Origin: Yponomeuta sedellus
Lineage: Eukaryota > Arthropoda > Insecta > Lepidoptera > Yponomeutidae
DNA: 64,000 nt
Reading direction: 5' to 3'
NCBI GenBank assembly: GCA_934045075.1
Contig: OW203727.1
Span: 22,643,311-22,707,310, forward strand
The translations under genes and the position numbers were made by a program. Positions 49,565 to 60,778 of the stretch are shown here, in pieces. Numbering within the stretch: position 1 is the first letter of the stretch; each line of letters starts with the position of its first letter. Under the pieces are notes generated by a model. That model was given only the letters and a program-made list of their open reading frames with translations. It searched no databases and was not told where the DNA came from.

Positions 49565-49680
49565 AGGCAAGACACGTTACGCCGTTGGCGTCGGCTGTCA
49601 TGTAATAACCGTCATTAAGCCATGTCAAAGGCCTTATGGGCGGCTTGATAACTGACAGTAAAGCTAGCAGGAGTCTTACA
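49565..49680 (+). mobile_element. SINE-5S body fragment
   Basis: CAAGACACGTTACGCCGTTG, GCGTCGGCTGTCATGTAATA and GGCCTTATGGGCGGCTTGAT then ACTGACAGTAAAGC. Confidence 0.75.
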
Positions 49681-49897
49681 CTACTCACTACTAAATATAC
49701 TAAAAAAAAGAGATTTCAACGTCAAGAATTTACTGTTTGCTGAATGTCGATGTGCAATGTAAAATAAGCTGCTGTCTTCGGACAGTAGTGTATAATCCCA
49801 CCAGGGCCGCGTTTCCAAAAACTACAATTCATAATTTACAATGACAGTCCGATGTACATTGCGCTGCAGTGTTTCTACTTATGTGGATTAACTGACT

Positions 49898-50150
49898 TTG
49901 TCGTCGTCGTCGTCAGGCTATACTAGTCCACTGCTGGACATAGCCCTCCTCTAAAGAGCGCCACGTTGTGCTATCATAGGAGGTAATGCCCATGATCCCC
50001 ACGCTGGGCATGCGGGTTGGGGATCGCAGTTCGGTGGAATTGTACTGCACGGGGCGCTGCTGCTCACCCCCTGGTCTGTGTCCCTTAGTTGCCTTTTACG
50101 ACACCCGCGAGAAGAATTGGGTTGGTGCTATTCTATGGGCCGACACCTCA
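49898..50150 (-). mobile_element. LINE tail alpha
   Basis: GTCGTCGTCGTCAGGCTATA, TAGTCCACTGCTGGACATAG, CCCCACGCTGGGCATGCGGG, GTGGAATTGTACTGCACGGG and CTTTTACGACACCCGCGAGA. Confidence 0.88.
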
Positions 50151-51930
50151 CAGCCAGCACAGCAGCAACTGACTTTGTAATAGCATCGAATTGTCACAGT
50201 AAACATTGTAGTTTAATGAAATAGGTCCACGTCGAGGTTGACAATTCTATCGAATCATTTAGGGCTTGTTTACAATTTTTTCGCAACCGGTTTTTTCATT
50301 TTTCATTAAGGTTTCATCAACTTGGATTTTTTCTCTCTTAAAACTTTGTCTCGGGTCTAATTGATCTTATACCAGTCTTATACCTCTCTCTAACTTCCTC
50401 TGTTTAACTCACAGTTTTTTGTAATATACAGGGTATTAAAAGCCTGACGTATTACCCAAAGCCGCGTGTTGCCTACAACACTACGAATATTTTTTCTAAA
50501 GAATCCCTACTTCGGCATGAAATGATTTAAAGTATTTCTTAATGATTCCCGATACTCATACATAGTCGTATATTAAACGGGTCTAATCGCAATTATTTCT
50601 TAGGTAAAACGCAAACCGTTTCGGCAAAAACTACCCGTTAAAAAAAGATATGATTCTTTCCATTGGTAGCGTCAGTGTTACTGCATAGAACCTCTTAAGA
50701 AGAAGAAGGCGCATTTACATTGGCTTAGTTATATAGTCCCGGCACCCTTCCGGTACGAACTTTCATAAAGATTGGTTCTTCCAACTTAAATACTGCATGT
50801 CTGCGTATACCAAGAACGTTGGACGATTCCTTGTCGGCGTCTTTATAAAATAGACTGGAAAATTTTCCGCGTGAAAATTTGTAAATTCTGACCGTAGTGT
50901 AGTGGAGAGAAAAAGTCAGCGGGAACAAAAAAAAAATACACTTTAGCCATCTTATTCATTAGTCGCCCCATGCAGGCATGTTTACTATGTGGCCTGGCAT
51001 ACGAAGCACGTAGGGTGAGGGCGTGTCAAAGACGTGTCGACTTTCCAACTTACTTTCATGTACCAACAGTACCTACTGAAAGAAACGAAACCCACTCAGA
51101 AAGGACGGGGCTAGGGCGCGAATTCTATTTAACGTATCGCGTCTTTTCCACGCCCTCGACCCACGTCCTTCCTGCGTACGACAGCTCTGGGACGACCCTA
51201 ACCCAACCTTTCATTTACATTTGCTCGATATTCATAAGACTGCTACAAAAAAAACAATTTTCCACCAAAACCCCCACGCAATGTTTCAATAAAATATCGC
51301 AGTTGCCAAAACTACTCACAATCGATACAACATATGTAACGATACACTACGCAGAAGGTGTACGTTTGTTCAAAACTCGCACTTAGGTCGCGCGCTTTAG
51401 AAGCCTCTGGGATACATTTTATTAGTGCGTCGCCCTTACGAGGACTATAAATCATATCGGACTGTGCAGTACCGCGGAAAGTTTTAGATCGTAAATTACG
51501 GTTTACGGTTGGGACTGGGCCGCCTTTTAAAGTAAATAACCACGTCCTTATGGGCATATATCATGGGGGAATAAGTTGTTTTATCTTAACTGCTGCCTAC
51601 TACGCCCGGGCGATATTAAAAAGCCATTATTTGCGGATCGCTATTGCCCTTCTCGAGATGCTAACCTTCGACAGAATGGGCCGTTAAGGTTAGTTTTCTC
51701 GCCTTTTCTAAACTAGCTTCGCTAGTTTCTAAATCATGGTTTGAATTTCTCCTTAAAAACGTTACAATAACTCGAAGTCACACTGTAGTGGTTGTTACGA
51801 TGGCCTGCTCCTATGTTACGCGCATCAAATCATCATCGTCATGATCATCAGCAATTTGACGCCCACTGCAGGACATGGCGTGGCCTCCAAATCAGATAAA
51901 TTATTTTTTGTTAGTAGCAGTGAGTAGACA
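50151..51930. other. Longest stretch with no recognised element
   Basis: About 1.8 kb with no SINE, LINE or TIR element I recognise. A 138-codon plus frame (50970-51386) and an overlapping minus frame (51557-51312) have no motif, poor start context and no codon pattern I would trust. It may be single-copy intergenic or intronic DNA. Confidence 0.4.
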
Positions 51931-51933
51931 GTA

Positions 51934-52288
51934 AATTTTTTAGCCTCTAAATAGGTTTTTAAATTTGTCCTCAGCACGGGTTAGTGCATTAAAAATAAAA
52001 ATAGTATAATAATGTGGGTACAGTGATATCATTCCGATGCAAAACCTAACTGCAAAGTAGGTAGTCGGGGCTGTAAGTGATGCAATTTGCTCAAGCCAGA
52101 TGTCGCTGCCTGTACGTAATACAGAGAATAGTGTAAAGAGGTTCGAAATTTCACTGATGCCGGTGAGTCGCCCATTGGCTCAGTTGGAACGAGCGCTGGC
52201 ACGGATAGCCAGAGGTCGGGGGTTCCAATCCCAACATGGGTGGCTAAATAGGTTTTTAAAATTGTCCTTATCACGGGTTAGTGCATTA
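51934..52288 (+). mobile_element. SINE-I, tail-unit-tail read-through form
   Basis: It starts inside one unit (TTTTTAGCCTCTAAATAGGT and the full tail) and continues through TAATGTGGGTACAGTGATAT and the upstream block. It then passes the tRNA-like part (52166-52243) into a second tail. This matches one unit plus part of the neighbour in the arrays, as if copied from an array transcript. Confidence 0.85.
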
Positions 52289-52289
52289 T

Positions 52290-53065
52290 AGATGAAATGA
52301 ATTAACAGATTTTTCAATTTAAAAAAATACTAAGTACTCATGAATGTTTTGAACATAAGACACAATCGACCTCTATGTACCGTTTAATACCTGTGCGGGA
52401 CAGGAACGATGCATTTATTTAAAATTAAATTAATTAACGATTTCATTATACGTCTTATATTTTGTTGATTTCGTAGAATTAAGATAATGATTACAAGTAA
52501 TATAAGAAACGATTGTTTTAAATTTAAGTCTTCTAACTATGTTATTTCGAAGCGCTGCCACGCTCCCTTTGTAATACTGCGTAACGTAATTACGATAAGC
52601 GATGTCAACTTTACCTATAAGTATAAGAGCAAACTCAATAAATTTTCTTGCTCTACGATTCTCAGTATTGTTTTTAATTTCTGACTAGACCATCTTAGAA
52701 CCTGCCTACGTAAAATATTTCACACCTCGGCTGTGTAGCCTAAATGAAGGAGGCAGTCCCAGTAACAGACATATTTGTCTTTTACTCCTGTCATATTAGT
52801 ATGGAATTTGACAGTTATACGATTGGAATCACTCAGGATTGGTGCGCGTAATCAACCACTGCACTTGACAAATGTAAATAAAATGTTCCTATATGCTACT
52901 AACATAATATAAGTTTTAAATGTACTAACCAAATGTGAACCCTGTTATTCGAAATTAATAAAGTAATTAATTATTGGGCCCCGACCTTCAAATTTGTCGA
53001 AAGACGTTACGAGTATGAAGAGGACCATCGGCGCCGGTGATAGACAGAATGCGACATTAACATTA
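52290..53065. other. Unassigned AT-rich DNA
   Basis: No element recognised. Confidence 0.45.
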
Positions 53066-53068
53066 CTG

Positions 53069-53540
53069 CCAAATTACTTTTGTAATTTGATGGACTCTTG
53101 TGGTTTGAGTGAAGTGCCGTAAAGAGAAGAGGTAACAAAAACCGACCAGATACAAAAACTTGCTAAAGAAACGTCGATAAACCTTGTTACCCGTAAAGTA
53201 GACCAAATGGCATACTTCCAAGAAATAACCACAGTCAACACTGAAAAGGAACGGCTAGACCAGGCTTTCCCAAACCTTTTCACATCAGTAAGAAGGCCGC
53301 CAATTTACTTTTGTAATTTGACGGACCTTTATGGTTTGAGAGAAGTGCCGTAAAGAAAAGAGGTAACAAAAACCGACCAGATACAAAAACTTGCAAAAGA
53401 AACGTCGATAAACCTTGTTAGACGTAAACTAGACCAAATGGCATACTTCAAATAAATAACCACAGTCAACACTGAAAAGGAACGGCTAAACCAGGATTTC
53501 CCAAACCATTTCACATCAGTAAGAAGGTCGCCAATTGTAC
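53069..53540 (+). repeat. Two-copy 231-bp tandem repeat with coding-like content
   Basis: TTACTTTTGTAATTTGA recurs at 53074 and 53305, a 231-bp (77-codon) period. Each unit reads TKTDQIQKLAKETSINLV, DQMAYF, then ITTVNTEKERL and TSVRR in one plus frame, with one shared stop (VP*). Copy 2 gains a stop (FK*). Copies are about 95% alike by eye. GTCGCCAATTGTACTG after copy 2 starts a third, lost unit. Confidence 0.75.
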
Positions 53541-53699
53541 TGTATCATTGTAATTATTTTGTGTTTGTTTTTTCCCGATGTACAATAAAGAATGAATATA
53601 GGTTTTTACTATAAAGAATATTTTTATCTTATCTTATCTCAGCGCAATTCCTGGTTTGGAACGAGTATACTGTCATTCGGTAGTTACTAGAGTCTAGTC

Positions 53700-53810
53700 T
53701 TAGTTAAACTTAGGTTAGCTGGTAGATAATGCTAAGTAGCATTAAGCTCGTTAATGTGGAAAATTTTTATGCAATAGAGAATTTTAATAATAATAATAAT
53801 AGTTAAAATA
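53700..53810. mobile_element. Retroelement 3' UTR remnant
   Basis: TTAGGTTAGCTGGTAGATAA, GCATTAAGCTCG and ATGCAATAGAGAATTTTAAT then TAATAATAATAA. Related to 17624 and 29595. Confidence 0.55.
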
Positions 53811-53984
53811 TGTGTGCAATACTACAAATAAAAATGATTACTAGGTAATAAGTAGTTTTAGTTTCAGGATAGACAAAACAGTAATGCTGTGAAAATTATG
53901 TCCAATTCTAGACAACGAAATGGACGAAAGAGGGAGTAGTGACTAAAATTGAGACAAAAATGTTGCGTTGGATATGGGGATGAA

Positions 53985-54190
53985 GAAGATTGACGAAAGC
54001 AACATATGGAGCGAATGTGGGTAGAAGGGTGGGAATGGTCTACCCAGGCGGGAAGTCCATTCTCGCCCTTCTATTTTATTCTTTGACCTTCGATTCTTCG
54101 ACCAAATAGGAGATGTAATAACGAAGGACAAGACAAAGCGTGCGAGCGTGCGTGAATGATTTGTCGTGGCACGTTGAATACACTGCTGGT
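53985..54190 (+). pseudogene. Degenerate LINE tail gamma
   Basis: GTAGAAGGGTGGGAATGGTC, TTCGACCAAATAGGAGATGT, AATAACGAAGGACAAGACAA and CAAGCGTGAGTTTATG correspond to the gamma tail with many changes (D-Q-I-G-D-V-I-T-K-D-K region). Confidence 0.6.
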
Positions 54191-54660
54191 ATACAAGCGT
54201 GAGTTTATGTACTATAAAACTGAAAACAGTAGTGTGTCGTCCCCAAGGAATTCTCTATGGCACCCCAAGATACCGGGGCACGTACTTTGGGAACAACTGG
54301 GCTAGACAAAACAATTGAACGGCAGCAGAGCAACACTCGGATCTAAATACATTAGCTCGAAAGAAAGAAACTGAAGCAGCTGACCTAGCGTCTAGCCATG
54401 GGATAGGAATTTGTAGTGTTTTCTTCCGAAATACTCGTACATGAGAACTTAGACCACGCAGACCACTCCAGGCTACGCAAGGCGCCGAAAAGATGCGGGA
54501 AAGACGTCCGTTCAAAATATATTGAAGGGAAGGGACGGGACAAAGCCCACACCGAAGAGATGGGGCAAGGGCGCCAATTCTATACAACGTCCCACGTCAT
54601 TCTATAGGTGACCGCTAGCATAGGAATTAGAATATACTGTGTGGACGCGACAGATCATCA
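54191..54660. other. Unassigned DNA
   Basis: A 110-codon minus frame (54587-54255) has no motif. No repeat recognised. Confidence 0.4.
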
Positions 54661-54664
54661 AGAC

Positions 54665-55100
54665 GTCGTCAACATTATAGGAGCGCTACGCTTGAAAAGA
54701 CAATGCGACATTAGCAGAGACAGTGCCCGCTTGGGCAGATTGTTTCTGGCAGTCTTGTATGAGACTAGAAATCTATATTTCCTCTGACTCAGGTCCAACC
54801 AGGCTAGCATTAAAATGAGGGTTGTCAACAGTTGTCTACATTATAGATGACCACGCGTCACCACCATAATGATGATCATCATCATCAGGATGAGACCAGA
54901 GGTCCGAGACCATTGAGATTAGCAAAGACGGTTCCCGCTTGGACAGCTCATCTCTGGCAGTCTTGTATTGGACGAAAAAACCATGTATTTCCTCAGACTC
55001 AAGGCTAACCAGTCCAGTATTAAAGTGAGGGGGGGGGGGTGTCAACAGTTGTCTAAATTATAGATGCGCCACGCGTAAGACCAGGGGTGTCCGAGACAAT
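54665..55100. repeat. Two-copy direct repeat, about 212-bp period
   Basis: CTGGCAGTCTTGTATGAGAC ... GTCAACAGTTGTCTACATTA recurs as CTGGCAGTCTTGTATTGGAC ... GTCAACAGTTGTCTAAATTA. An ATGATGATCATCATCATCAG spacer and a G10 run lie between and within the copies. Confidence 0.75.
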
Positions 55101-55900
55101 TGCGGAATTAGACAGGTAATGGACACATTTCCTTGACTCCGGACTTTCTGGGGAACAATATATTGCTTTTAGAAGTCGCCGTTTTTCCTTGACTTTTGTA
55201 TTTATTGCCGGCTGTTTGTTTAAACGGCGACAGGATTGTAACACGAAACTTTGGGAACAAAATACCCGCTAAAGTGTATACCTAATGTAGAGGCGACAGT
55301 GGTTTGTCAGAATAGTGAGGAGTGGTTTTATCTTAGTGGCTCTGTCTATGCACTCTTCCGGAATTTTTAGGAGTTTTTTCTAAAGTTTTAGGAACTTTTT
55401 GTAATTTTTTTTCGTGACTAATTTTATCTCCTTGAAAAAATATAGATCTCGAAATGGATACCTGGTTTAATTTGTAACTTTTCGTAAACTTTAGTTTCAA
55501 TAACACATTTTTGAACTGTATTTGAATTGAATTGAATAAAGCCGTGAGTTTTTGTGTATGCGGTGCAATTTTCTAATCTTTTCCAATTGATTTGCTACAT
55601 GATAATACTTTTACTTTTAATTGAATTGAATTAGCACAGGCTATCCTGGTTTGGTACAGGACAAGTGCTTGTGTTGTGAGCAAGTTATTATTATTAAAAT
55701 GTAAAGTGTTTGGAATGTTAACAAAGATTTTAACACAATTAGCAATATTCCGGTCATTGGCACGAACCATAAATGTTAGCGTATTGTCCAAGTTCCATGA
55801 AAGGAAACCTACATAAGGATCGCGTGTATCATGTGGTCGGAATACAATGGAATTAAATTTGCATTGTGACGTTTTGCAAAACTTGGACTCGCGCGGGAGG
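55101..55900. other. Unassigned DNA
   Basis: A 128-codon minus frame (55959-55573) begins inside the repeat at 55905 and has no recognisable domain. I do not call it a gene. Confidence 0.4.
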
Positions 55901-55904
55901 TTTT

Positions 55905-56020
55905 TTACTCGACTGCGGCAGAGCCAAAGGGAGTATGTATGTATAATGTGGTGGAGCATGGCCTATACCTTCCTCAGGGAAGAGACCCGTGCCCCTCGGT
56001 GGGGACATACTGGGTTGATG
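55905..56020 (+). mobile_element. CGACTGCGGC/GTAT repeat joined to a SINE-5S 3' end
   Basis: TCGACTGCGGCAGAGCCAAA and GTATGTATGT match 800-874. Directly after, GTGGTGGAGCATGGCCTATA, CCTTCCTCAGGGAAGAGACC and GGTGGGGACATACTGGGTTG are the SINE-5S end. Confidence 0.65.
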
Positions 56021-56267
56021 ATGATCTATAATGTATGTTAGTCTTTTGGTCTTGGTCTAGAGCGTAAAGCGTTCGACATACAGTGGAACATCCAGAGCCT
56101 ACTGAAAAAAATTTTGCTACTTTCCTACGGATGTATTACCTTAGCGACTAAACTACTCAACCGATTTTTTATAATAATAAATAACTACTAATTCGAGCCC
56201 AAGCCATATTGACCAACATAACAAATATGTAACTTAAATTGAATAATGAATGAATTAATTAATTAAA

Positions 56268-56700
56268 GCGGCAGTAGCTCAGTGGGTAGCACGATGGAAC
56301 TCAGAAGCTAGAGACCCAGGTTCGATTCCCAGTGCGGGCATGTACCAATGACTTTGTTTTCTAGTTATGTACTTTTGTGAAGTTATAGCAGCAATACCAC
56401 TCGCTTACGGTGTGAAGGAAACTATCGTGAGAAAACCTGAGTATCTAACGTGAAATCACTCACATCCTTGAAATGGCCAATGAGCGGTGAGCACGCTTGG
56501 TAACTAATCCCAGAGAGTATGGGCGCTGAAGGAAAACACCGAGAGAAAACGTGAGTGTCTAAGGTGCTCACATACCCCAGCGCTTGAAACTGCCAATCCA
56601 CGGCGGGCACGTGTGGAAATGAAGCATATACTATCTCTCTCTCTCTCTCTGAGAGTAGATCTGTGCTCTGCAATGCGACGTTGGTAGGCTTAAATGAAAA
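56268..56700 (+). mobile_element. SINE-L with an internal duplication
   Basis: The head AGCGGCAGTAGCTCAGTGGG ... CCAGGTTCGATTCCCAGTGC is the best-preserved A/B-box pair of this family. The body GTACCAATGACTTTGTTTTC and CAATACCACTCGCTTACGGT follow. The segment GAAGGAAA-TATCGTGAG ... GCCAATGAGCGGTGAGCACG is repeated once before the CT-rich tail. Confidence 0.88.
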
Positions 56701-57171
56701 AATAGGCTATTTGCCAGTTTCTGAATTGAGAATTTCGCTATGTAGGTATATACTTAACTGCAGTGCAGTCTCTTAGAATTTCTCAGCAAAGAGCATGAAT
56801 AGAACGTTACTTAAGTATTTACTTATTGGTAGCTGGGTCATTATAAGTTAAGAGGTAATATGTTGTATGAAGTGACGGCATGGCATTTTTTTATATTTTG
56901 TACTTAAGTATACATCTTTTTTATGCAAACTGTTCAGTTGAAAACGTTTTCAAGTTGGCCAGTCAATTTGTTGGATTTATCTCGTTTTATAAGTGACCAG
57001 GGCAAATACTCGGTACAGGGTAGAGACAACATACACAGGGGAGGGTACTTTATGGACAGGGAAGAGAGATAGACATATTAAAAACAGGGTTATTTTAAAG
57101 AATCAACTTTATTTATTTATTTTTATTATGAATTATAATCAGACTTGTTATTTCTTAGTAACATAACATAA

Positions 57172-57365
57172 CATTTACATACTGGCACATACATTACTTC
57201 TGGCCCCACACTAGGATACCCTGTGTCGTGGGAACCAGAAACAACGACATCACAAACATGTAAACATCCAAGACCTGGACTTTTTTTTTGTTCCCAGCCG
57301 GGATTCGAACCCGGGACCTCTTGCATGGTAGGCAGACGCGCTACCGCTACGCCACAGAGGTCGTC
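57172..57365 (-). mobile_element. SINE-G copy
   Basis: Minus-strand GACCTCTGTGGCGTAGCGGT, CTGCCTACCATGCAAGAGGT, CCCGGGTTCGAATCCCGGCT and body AGGTCTTGGATGTTTACATG, ACAGGGTATCCTAGTGTGGG. This is the best head of the family. Confidence 0.9.
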
Positions 57366-57632
57366 TTTATTTATTAATTTCTTAAACGCTAGGTACAAAA
57401 CATAAAAAGGTTCTTACTTTTTCCTGCCGTCAAAACAAAAATATCTATAACTTTATTGTCGATAGTCAATAATGAAACAAAACCTTCTCTAAGTAACAGC
57501 ACAAAAAAAAATTGTACTTAAACTCCAAAAACATTTTAATTAAAAGGTAAGAAAAAAAGTATTTTTACAAAGCCCGCGTTCAAAGACATCAATAGATACA
57601 TTAAATGCATAAACAATACGGTTAAGGAAATA

Positions 57633-57902
57633 ACTGCAAAGTAGGTAGTCGGGGCTGTAAGTAATGCAATTTGCTTAAGTCAGATGTCGCTGCCTGTACG
57701 TAATACAGAGAATGTTGTAAAGAGGTTCGAAATTTCACTGATGCCGTGAGTCGCCCATTGGCTCAATTGGTAGAGCGCTGGTACGGATAGCCAGAGGTTG
57801 CGGGTTCGAATCCCGGCATGGGTGAAATTTTTAGCCTATAAATAGGTTTTTTAAATTTGTTCCTTAGCAAGGGTTAGTGCATTAAAAATAAAAATAGTGT
57901 AA
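57633..57902 (+). mobile_element. SINE-I with upstream block, 10-bp target duplication
   Basis: TAAGGAAATA lies at 57623-57632 and 57903-57912. It starts at ACTGCAAAGTAGGTAGTCGG, about 135 bp before the tRNA-like part, and ends with the full tail. It interrupts the minus-strand gene of the 3.8-kb element. Confidence 0.9.
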
Positions 57903-58317
57903 TAAGGAAATATCGTCATCATTAATTTTGAACGATTTTCCAGTTTCATCACAGATTTTACAAAATATCACTTGAAGTACATCATCTTCTTCAACACCTT
58001 TGCACATTGCACCATAACGATATAAGCTTTTTGTTTTTAAGTCTCCTATCTTTACCATATATGTATATATAATGTATATATAATTAACATTTCATATTTA
58101 AATACAAGTACATTATAATATTCACGTTTATTTTATTTTATATGAATATGCATAGATATATATGTATTATTTATTAATTGACATATTTCGCTAACTTGGC
58201 CTAACTATAAAGCAATATTTTTACTTTGTTTACACACGTTTATTATTATGTTGACTGTTTTTACTGTTATGTTGAATGTATTTATTATATTGTTTCATTT
58301 ATTACTTTGCAGCAGGC

Positions 58318-58560
58318 CACGCCGCGCTCTAGAGCACTTAGGGCTTTCGGTACTGACTGAAAATCAGCGCTGAGGGTTCACGCCCCCAGAACTATGCTGA
58401 GTAAGTTGCCATTTGCAGCAGCAGAGACACACCGCGACAAAGTTTGTAATGTGTTTTTTAGTTATTTTTACGGTCAATACTTTCTTTGTCTTTGTACTTT
58501 AATTTATTTGTGTGTAACTGTTGTTGCAATAAATGTTTTCTTTCTTTCTTTGCGGAATGT
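58318..58560 (+). mobile_element. LINE 3' UTR with (TTTC)n tail
   Basis: GCCACGCCGCGCTCTAGAGC, CTGACTGAAAATCAGCGCTG, GGTTCACGCCCCCAGAAC and GTTGCAATAAATGTTTTCTT end in TTTC units. CTTTGC occurs at both edges (58308-58313 and 58549-58554), a possible target duplication. GAAAATCAGCG at 13158 is a distant relative. Confidence 0.7.
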
Positions 58561-60029
58561 TTTCCAGATGTTGGGGGCTTTGGATCATCTTTGTGCAGTT
58601 TGCTTTTAATACTGGTAGTTACAAAATGCTGTAGTGTTTCTTGATGCTTCTTCCTGTGTTCTTGAGATGTGAAATTAATGAGTCGTTCATCTTCTGAATC
58701 GCTAGCTCCGTATAAGTCATCAACACGTAGACTAAATTTACGATGTGTTTGTGGATAATCCATAGAACCCAATTGAAATTTACGACATAGCTCTGAGCCA
58801 CAGAAGCAGCTCAAATTTTTAAATGTCAGGCAAATAGGTGTCATAACGCAACTGGTAACTTGGTAAACTTTTAGTAGAACCTGATTTTGCTGCTTCTTCT
58901 ACGTCTAGGAATTTTTGCTTTTTCTCTCCTTACTCTTTTAACTTTTTGCTGCTCTCTGGGAGTCATTTGCTTTAATAACTCCCTTTTCTTTATACTTTTC
59001 ATATTTGTCCCTTTTATTTCCTTGATTCTCGCGTATTTTTTTTTTCTAGGTGCCATTTTTTCTGTAAATAAGTCATATTAAATTGTAAAGCTATGATGAA
59101 CATAATGTCAATTAAATATTTAGAGAAAAATGTAGAACTATTCATAAAAACGCTCCCCTAAAAACTCCCCTGGCTATTGAGTATCTCCCCTGCAGTCAAA
59201 AAAGCCAGGAGAAATATGCCAGGTGAGATAAATTTTCGATTGATAATTAAAATAGCCGTAAGTGTTTTTTGCATGCAATTCACAATGAAATGTAACAATG
59301 TATGCACTTTTCATAGTGGATATTGACATCTATATTAGCATTTTAACAAATAATTGCTAAATAAAACTTACCAGAGGAGAGACTGCATTCACCCAAAACT
59401 TCTACACACAGCGAGCGGCGCGACTGAAATGACCCTTAAAATTGCTGAGCATTCGGCTTATGCGCCGCTTGATGCTAGCTTTACGTTACATCCTGTGCAC
59501 TCAAGGTTAGTAAGTGTGCACACAACTTCTTCAAAATAGCAAAATAAAACTGATTTTTAAACGAAAACAAAAAGCCAAGGGACGAGACACGAAACACGGA
59601 GGACAAATTTCGGCGTTGATATTATTTATGAAAAATAGTAATATAAGTAATTTTACTTATAAGACACTGTGACTACGTTATTGTTCTGTATAAAATTAAC
59701 TATGGTAAAATGATAATTGAATTTTAATATATTCATAATAACTGGTTTACAAATAAAGTCTGCTTGGGGACAGACCAGGGGAGATACTTTTTTCTTATTT
59801 TAAAGCTTATTGTGACTAAACTACGTACATTTCTGTAATAAATTTAAGTGAGCATGAAGAAAACATTTAGTTTTAAGTAATAAATAGGTTAATTAGGTAG
59901 TTAGAATAAAAAAAGTACTTTTTCTGTCCTGGCCATGGAAAGTACCTCTTAACTTATAATGACCCAGCTACAGAACCCTCACTAATAGTTTTTGGGATGT
60001 CTATATACAACAAATGATAGTGGACTGTA

Positions 60030-60275
60030 TTTAAGCGGCGAATGTGAGGGGAAGGGCTGGTAAGGGACGTCCCAGACGGACTTACATCGACCAAATAGGG
60101 GATGTATTAGCAAAGGGAAAGATAAAAAGTACCCGGAACCGGCGTGCGTGCATGCAACGACTTATGAACGTTGATGAGGCGAAGGTGATCTGTCAGGATC
60201 GTGGCAAGTGGCAGTCCCTGGTCTCTGCCTACCCCTCTGGGATACAGGCGTGAGGCTATGTTGTATGTATGTGTA
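60030..60275 (+). pseudogene. LINE tail gamma, best copy
   Basis: The 69-codon frame (60044-60253) reads RGRAGKGRPRRTYIDQIGDV, LAKGKIKSTRNRRACMQRLM and DRGKWQSLVSAYPSGIQA then stop. It is the C-terminus of a non-LTR retrotransposon polymerase, very widespread in Lepidoptera (clade not resolved by me). CAGGCGTGAGGCTATGTTGT plus ATGTATGT is the usual 3' end. The 5' truncation falls just before the frame. It lies inside the 3.8-kb TIR element. Confidence 0.85.
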
Positions 60276-60329
60276 TTTAAGAGAAATATAAATGTATTGA
60301 AAACAGATAGGTATTACAATCGTTCGCGT

Positions 60330-60480
60330 CGCGCCCGTACAATAATCGGTCGTGTTGAGGTACGACGACGGTAGAAGTGCCGTATGCGGCGGCGCAGCGG
60401 TGGGGGGCCCGTCTCGCCCCGGCCCCCGCCCGCGCCCGCTCAGTCCCCGCACGCTTCCAAGTGTAGCAGCGAGCTGTCTT
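60330..60480. other. GC-rich patch inside the 3.8-kb element
   Basis: GTATGCGGCGGCGCAGCGGT, CCCGTCTCGCCCCGGCCCCC and GCCCGCGCCCGCTCAGTCCC stand out sharply from the AT-rich surroundings. CpGs are dense. It matches no other part of the window and could be promoter DNA, host DNA picked up by the transposon, or an insertion. Confidence 0.5.
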
Positions 60481-60778
60481 AACCACTTATTGAAATTCTC
60501 AATTCAGAAACTGGCCCTTAGCCGGCAAACTTCGTGATTTAATTATTTTTACTAGTGATGTGTTATCACAAGTACGTGTGTACAGCGGGAGCACAATAAA
60601 CTGGCCACCGACGTCGCTACTTCCAAACTTTGCTCAGGCACTAATAAAATTTGCAATTCAAAGCGCCCTGGATGCAGCTACGGTGACAAAATAACAGTGT
60701 GTACAGTATAAACAGTTCTCTTTTGTTACGGAGGGTATTTTTAAACGGCTTTCATATAAGCAACTATCAAAGTGCATA

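Larger units (their letters stand above)
57540..59056 (-). pseudogene. Broken gene of the 3.8-kb TIR element
   Basis: From 59056 on the minus strand: MAPRKKKYARIKEIKG, MTPREQQKVKRVRREKAKIP and RRRRSS (very basic). A frame shift then leads to SLPSYQLRYDTYLPDI, and another to CFCGSELCRKFQLGSMD, LYGASDSEDERLINF and HRKKHQETLQHFVTT. A LINE 3' end is inserted at about 58318-58560. Farther on (58060-57902), MVKIGDLKTKSLYRYGAMCK, then EDDVLQVIFCKICDETGKSF and KINDDDIS. The SINE-I cuts this last part, which resumes as LTVLFMHLMYLL. The C-terminal piece resembles a small domain ('VGD-V-v-Y-x-G-V-D-V-F-G-F-ddI') I have seen at the end of insect transposon-linked proteins, but I cannot name it. Reconstruction is uncertain. 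No DDE catalytic motif is visible. Confidence 0.5.
56713..60515. mobile_element. 3.8-kb TIR element with a broken minus-strand gene
   Basis: GCCAGTTTCTGAATTGAGAA plus TTTC (56713-56736) is mirrored at 60492-60515. Second-level inverted pieces follow: GCTGGGTCATTATAAGTTAA at 56833 and TTAACTTATAATGACCCAGC at 59949. The interior holds a SINE-G, a SINE-I, a LINE 3' end and a LINE tail gamma, all inserted later. A minus-strand gene lies at 57540-59056. CAGGGGAG-TACT motifs recur in both orientations (57040, 59165, 59195, 59776). The superfamily is not assigned. Confidence 0.75.

Noticed and set aside
50970..51386. 138-codon ORF in the largest unassigned stretch
   Set aside because: No recognisable domain, no splice or start context, and an equally long overlapping antisense frame. 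Chance ORF more likely.
55573..55959. 128-codon minus ORF
   Set aside because: Its first codons come from a dispersed repeat and the rest has no motif.
58871..59056. Ribosomal-type or histone-like basic protein
   Set aside because: The basic 61-codon frame sits inside a TIR element, is followed by frameshifts, and has no ribosomal or histone motif.
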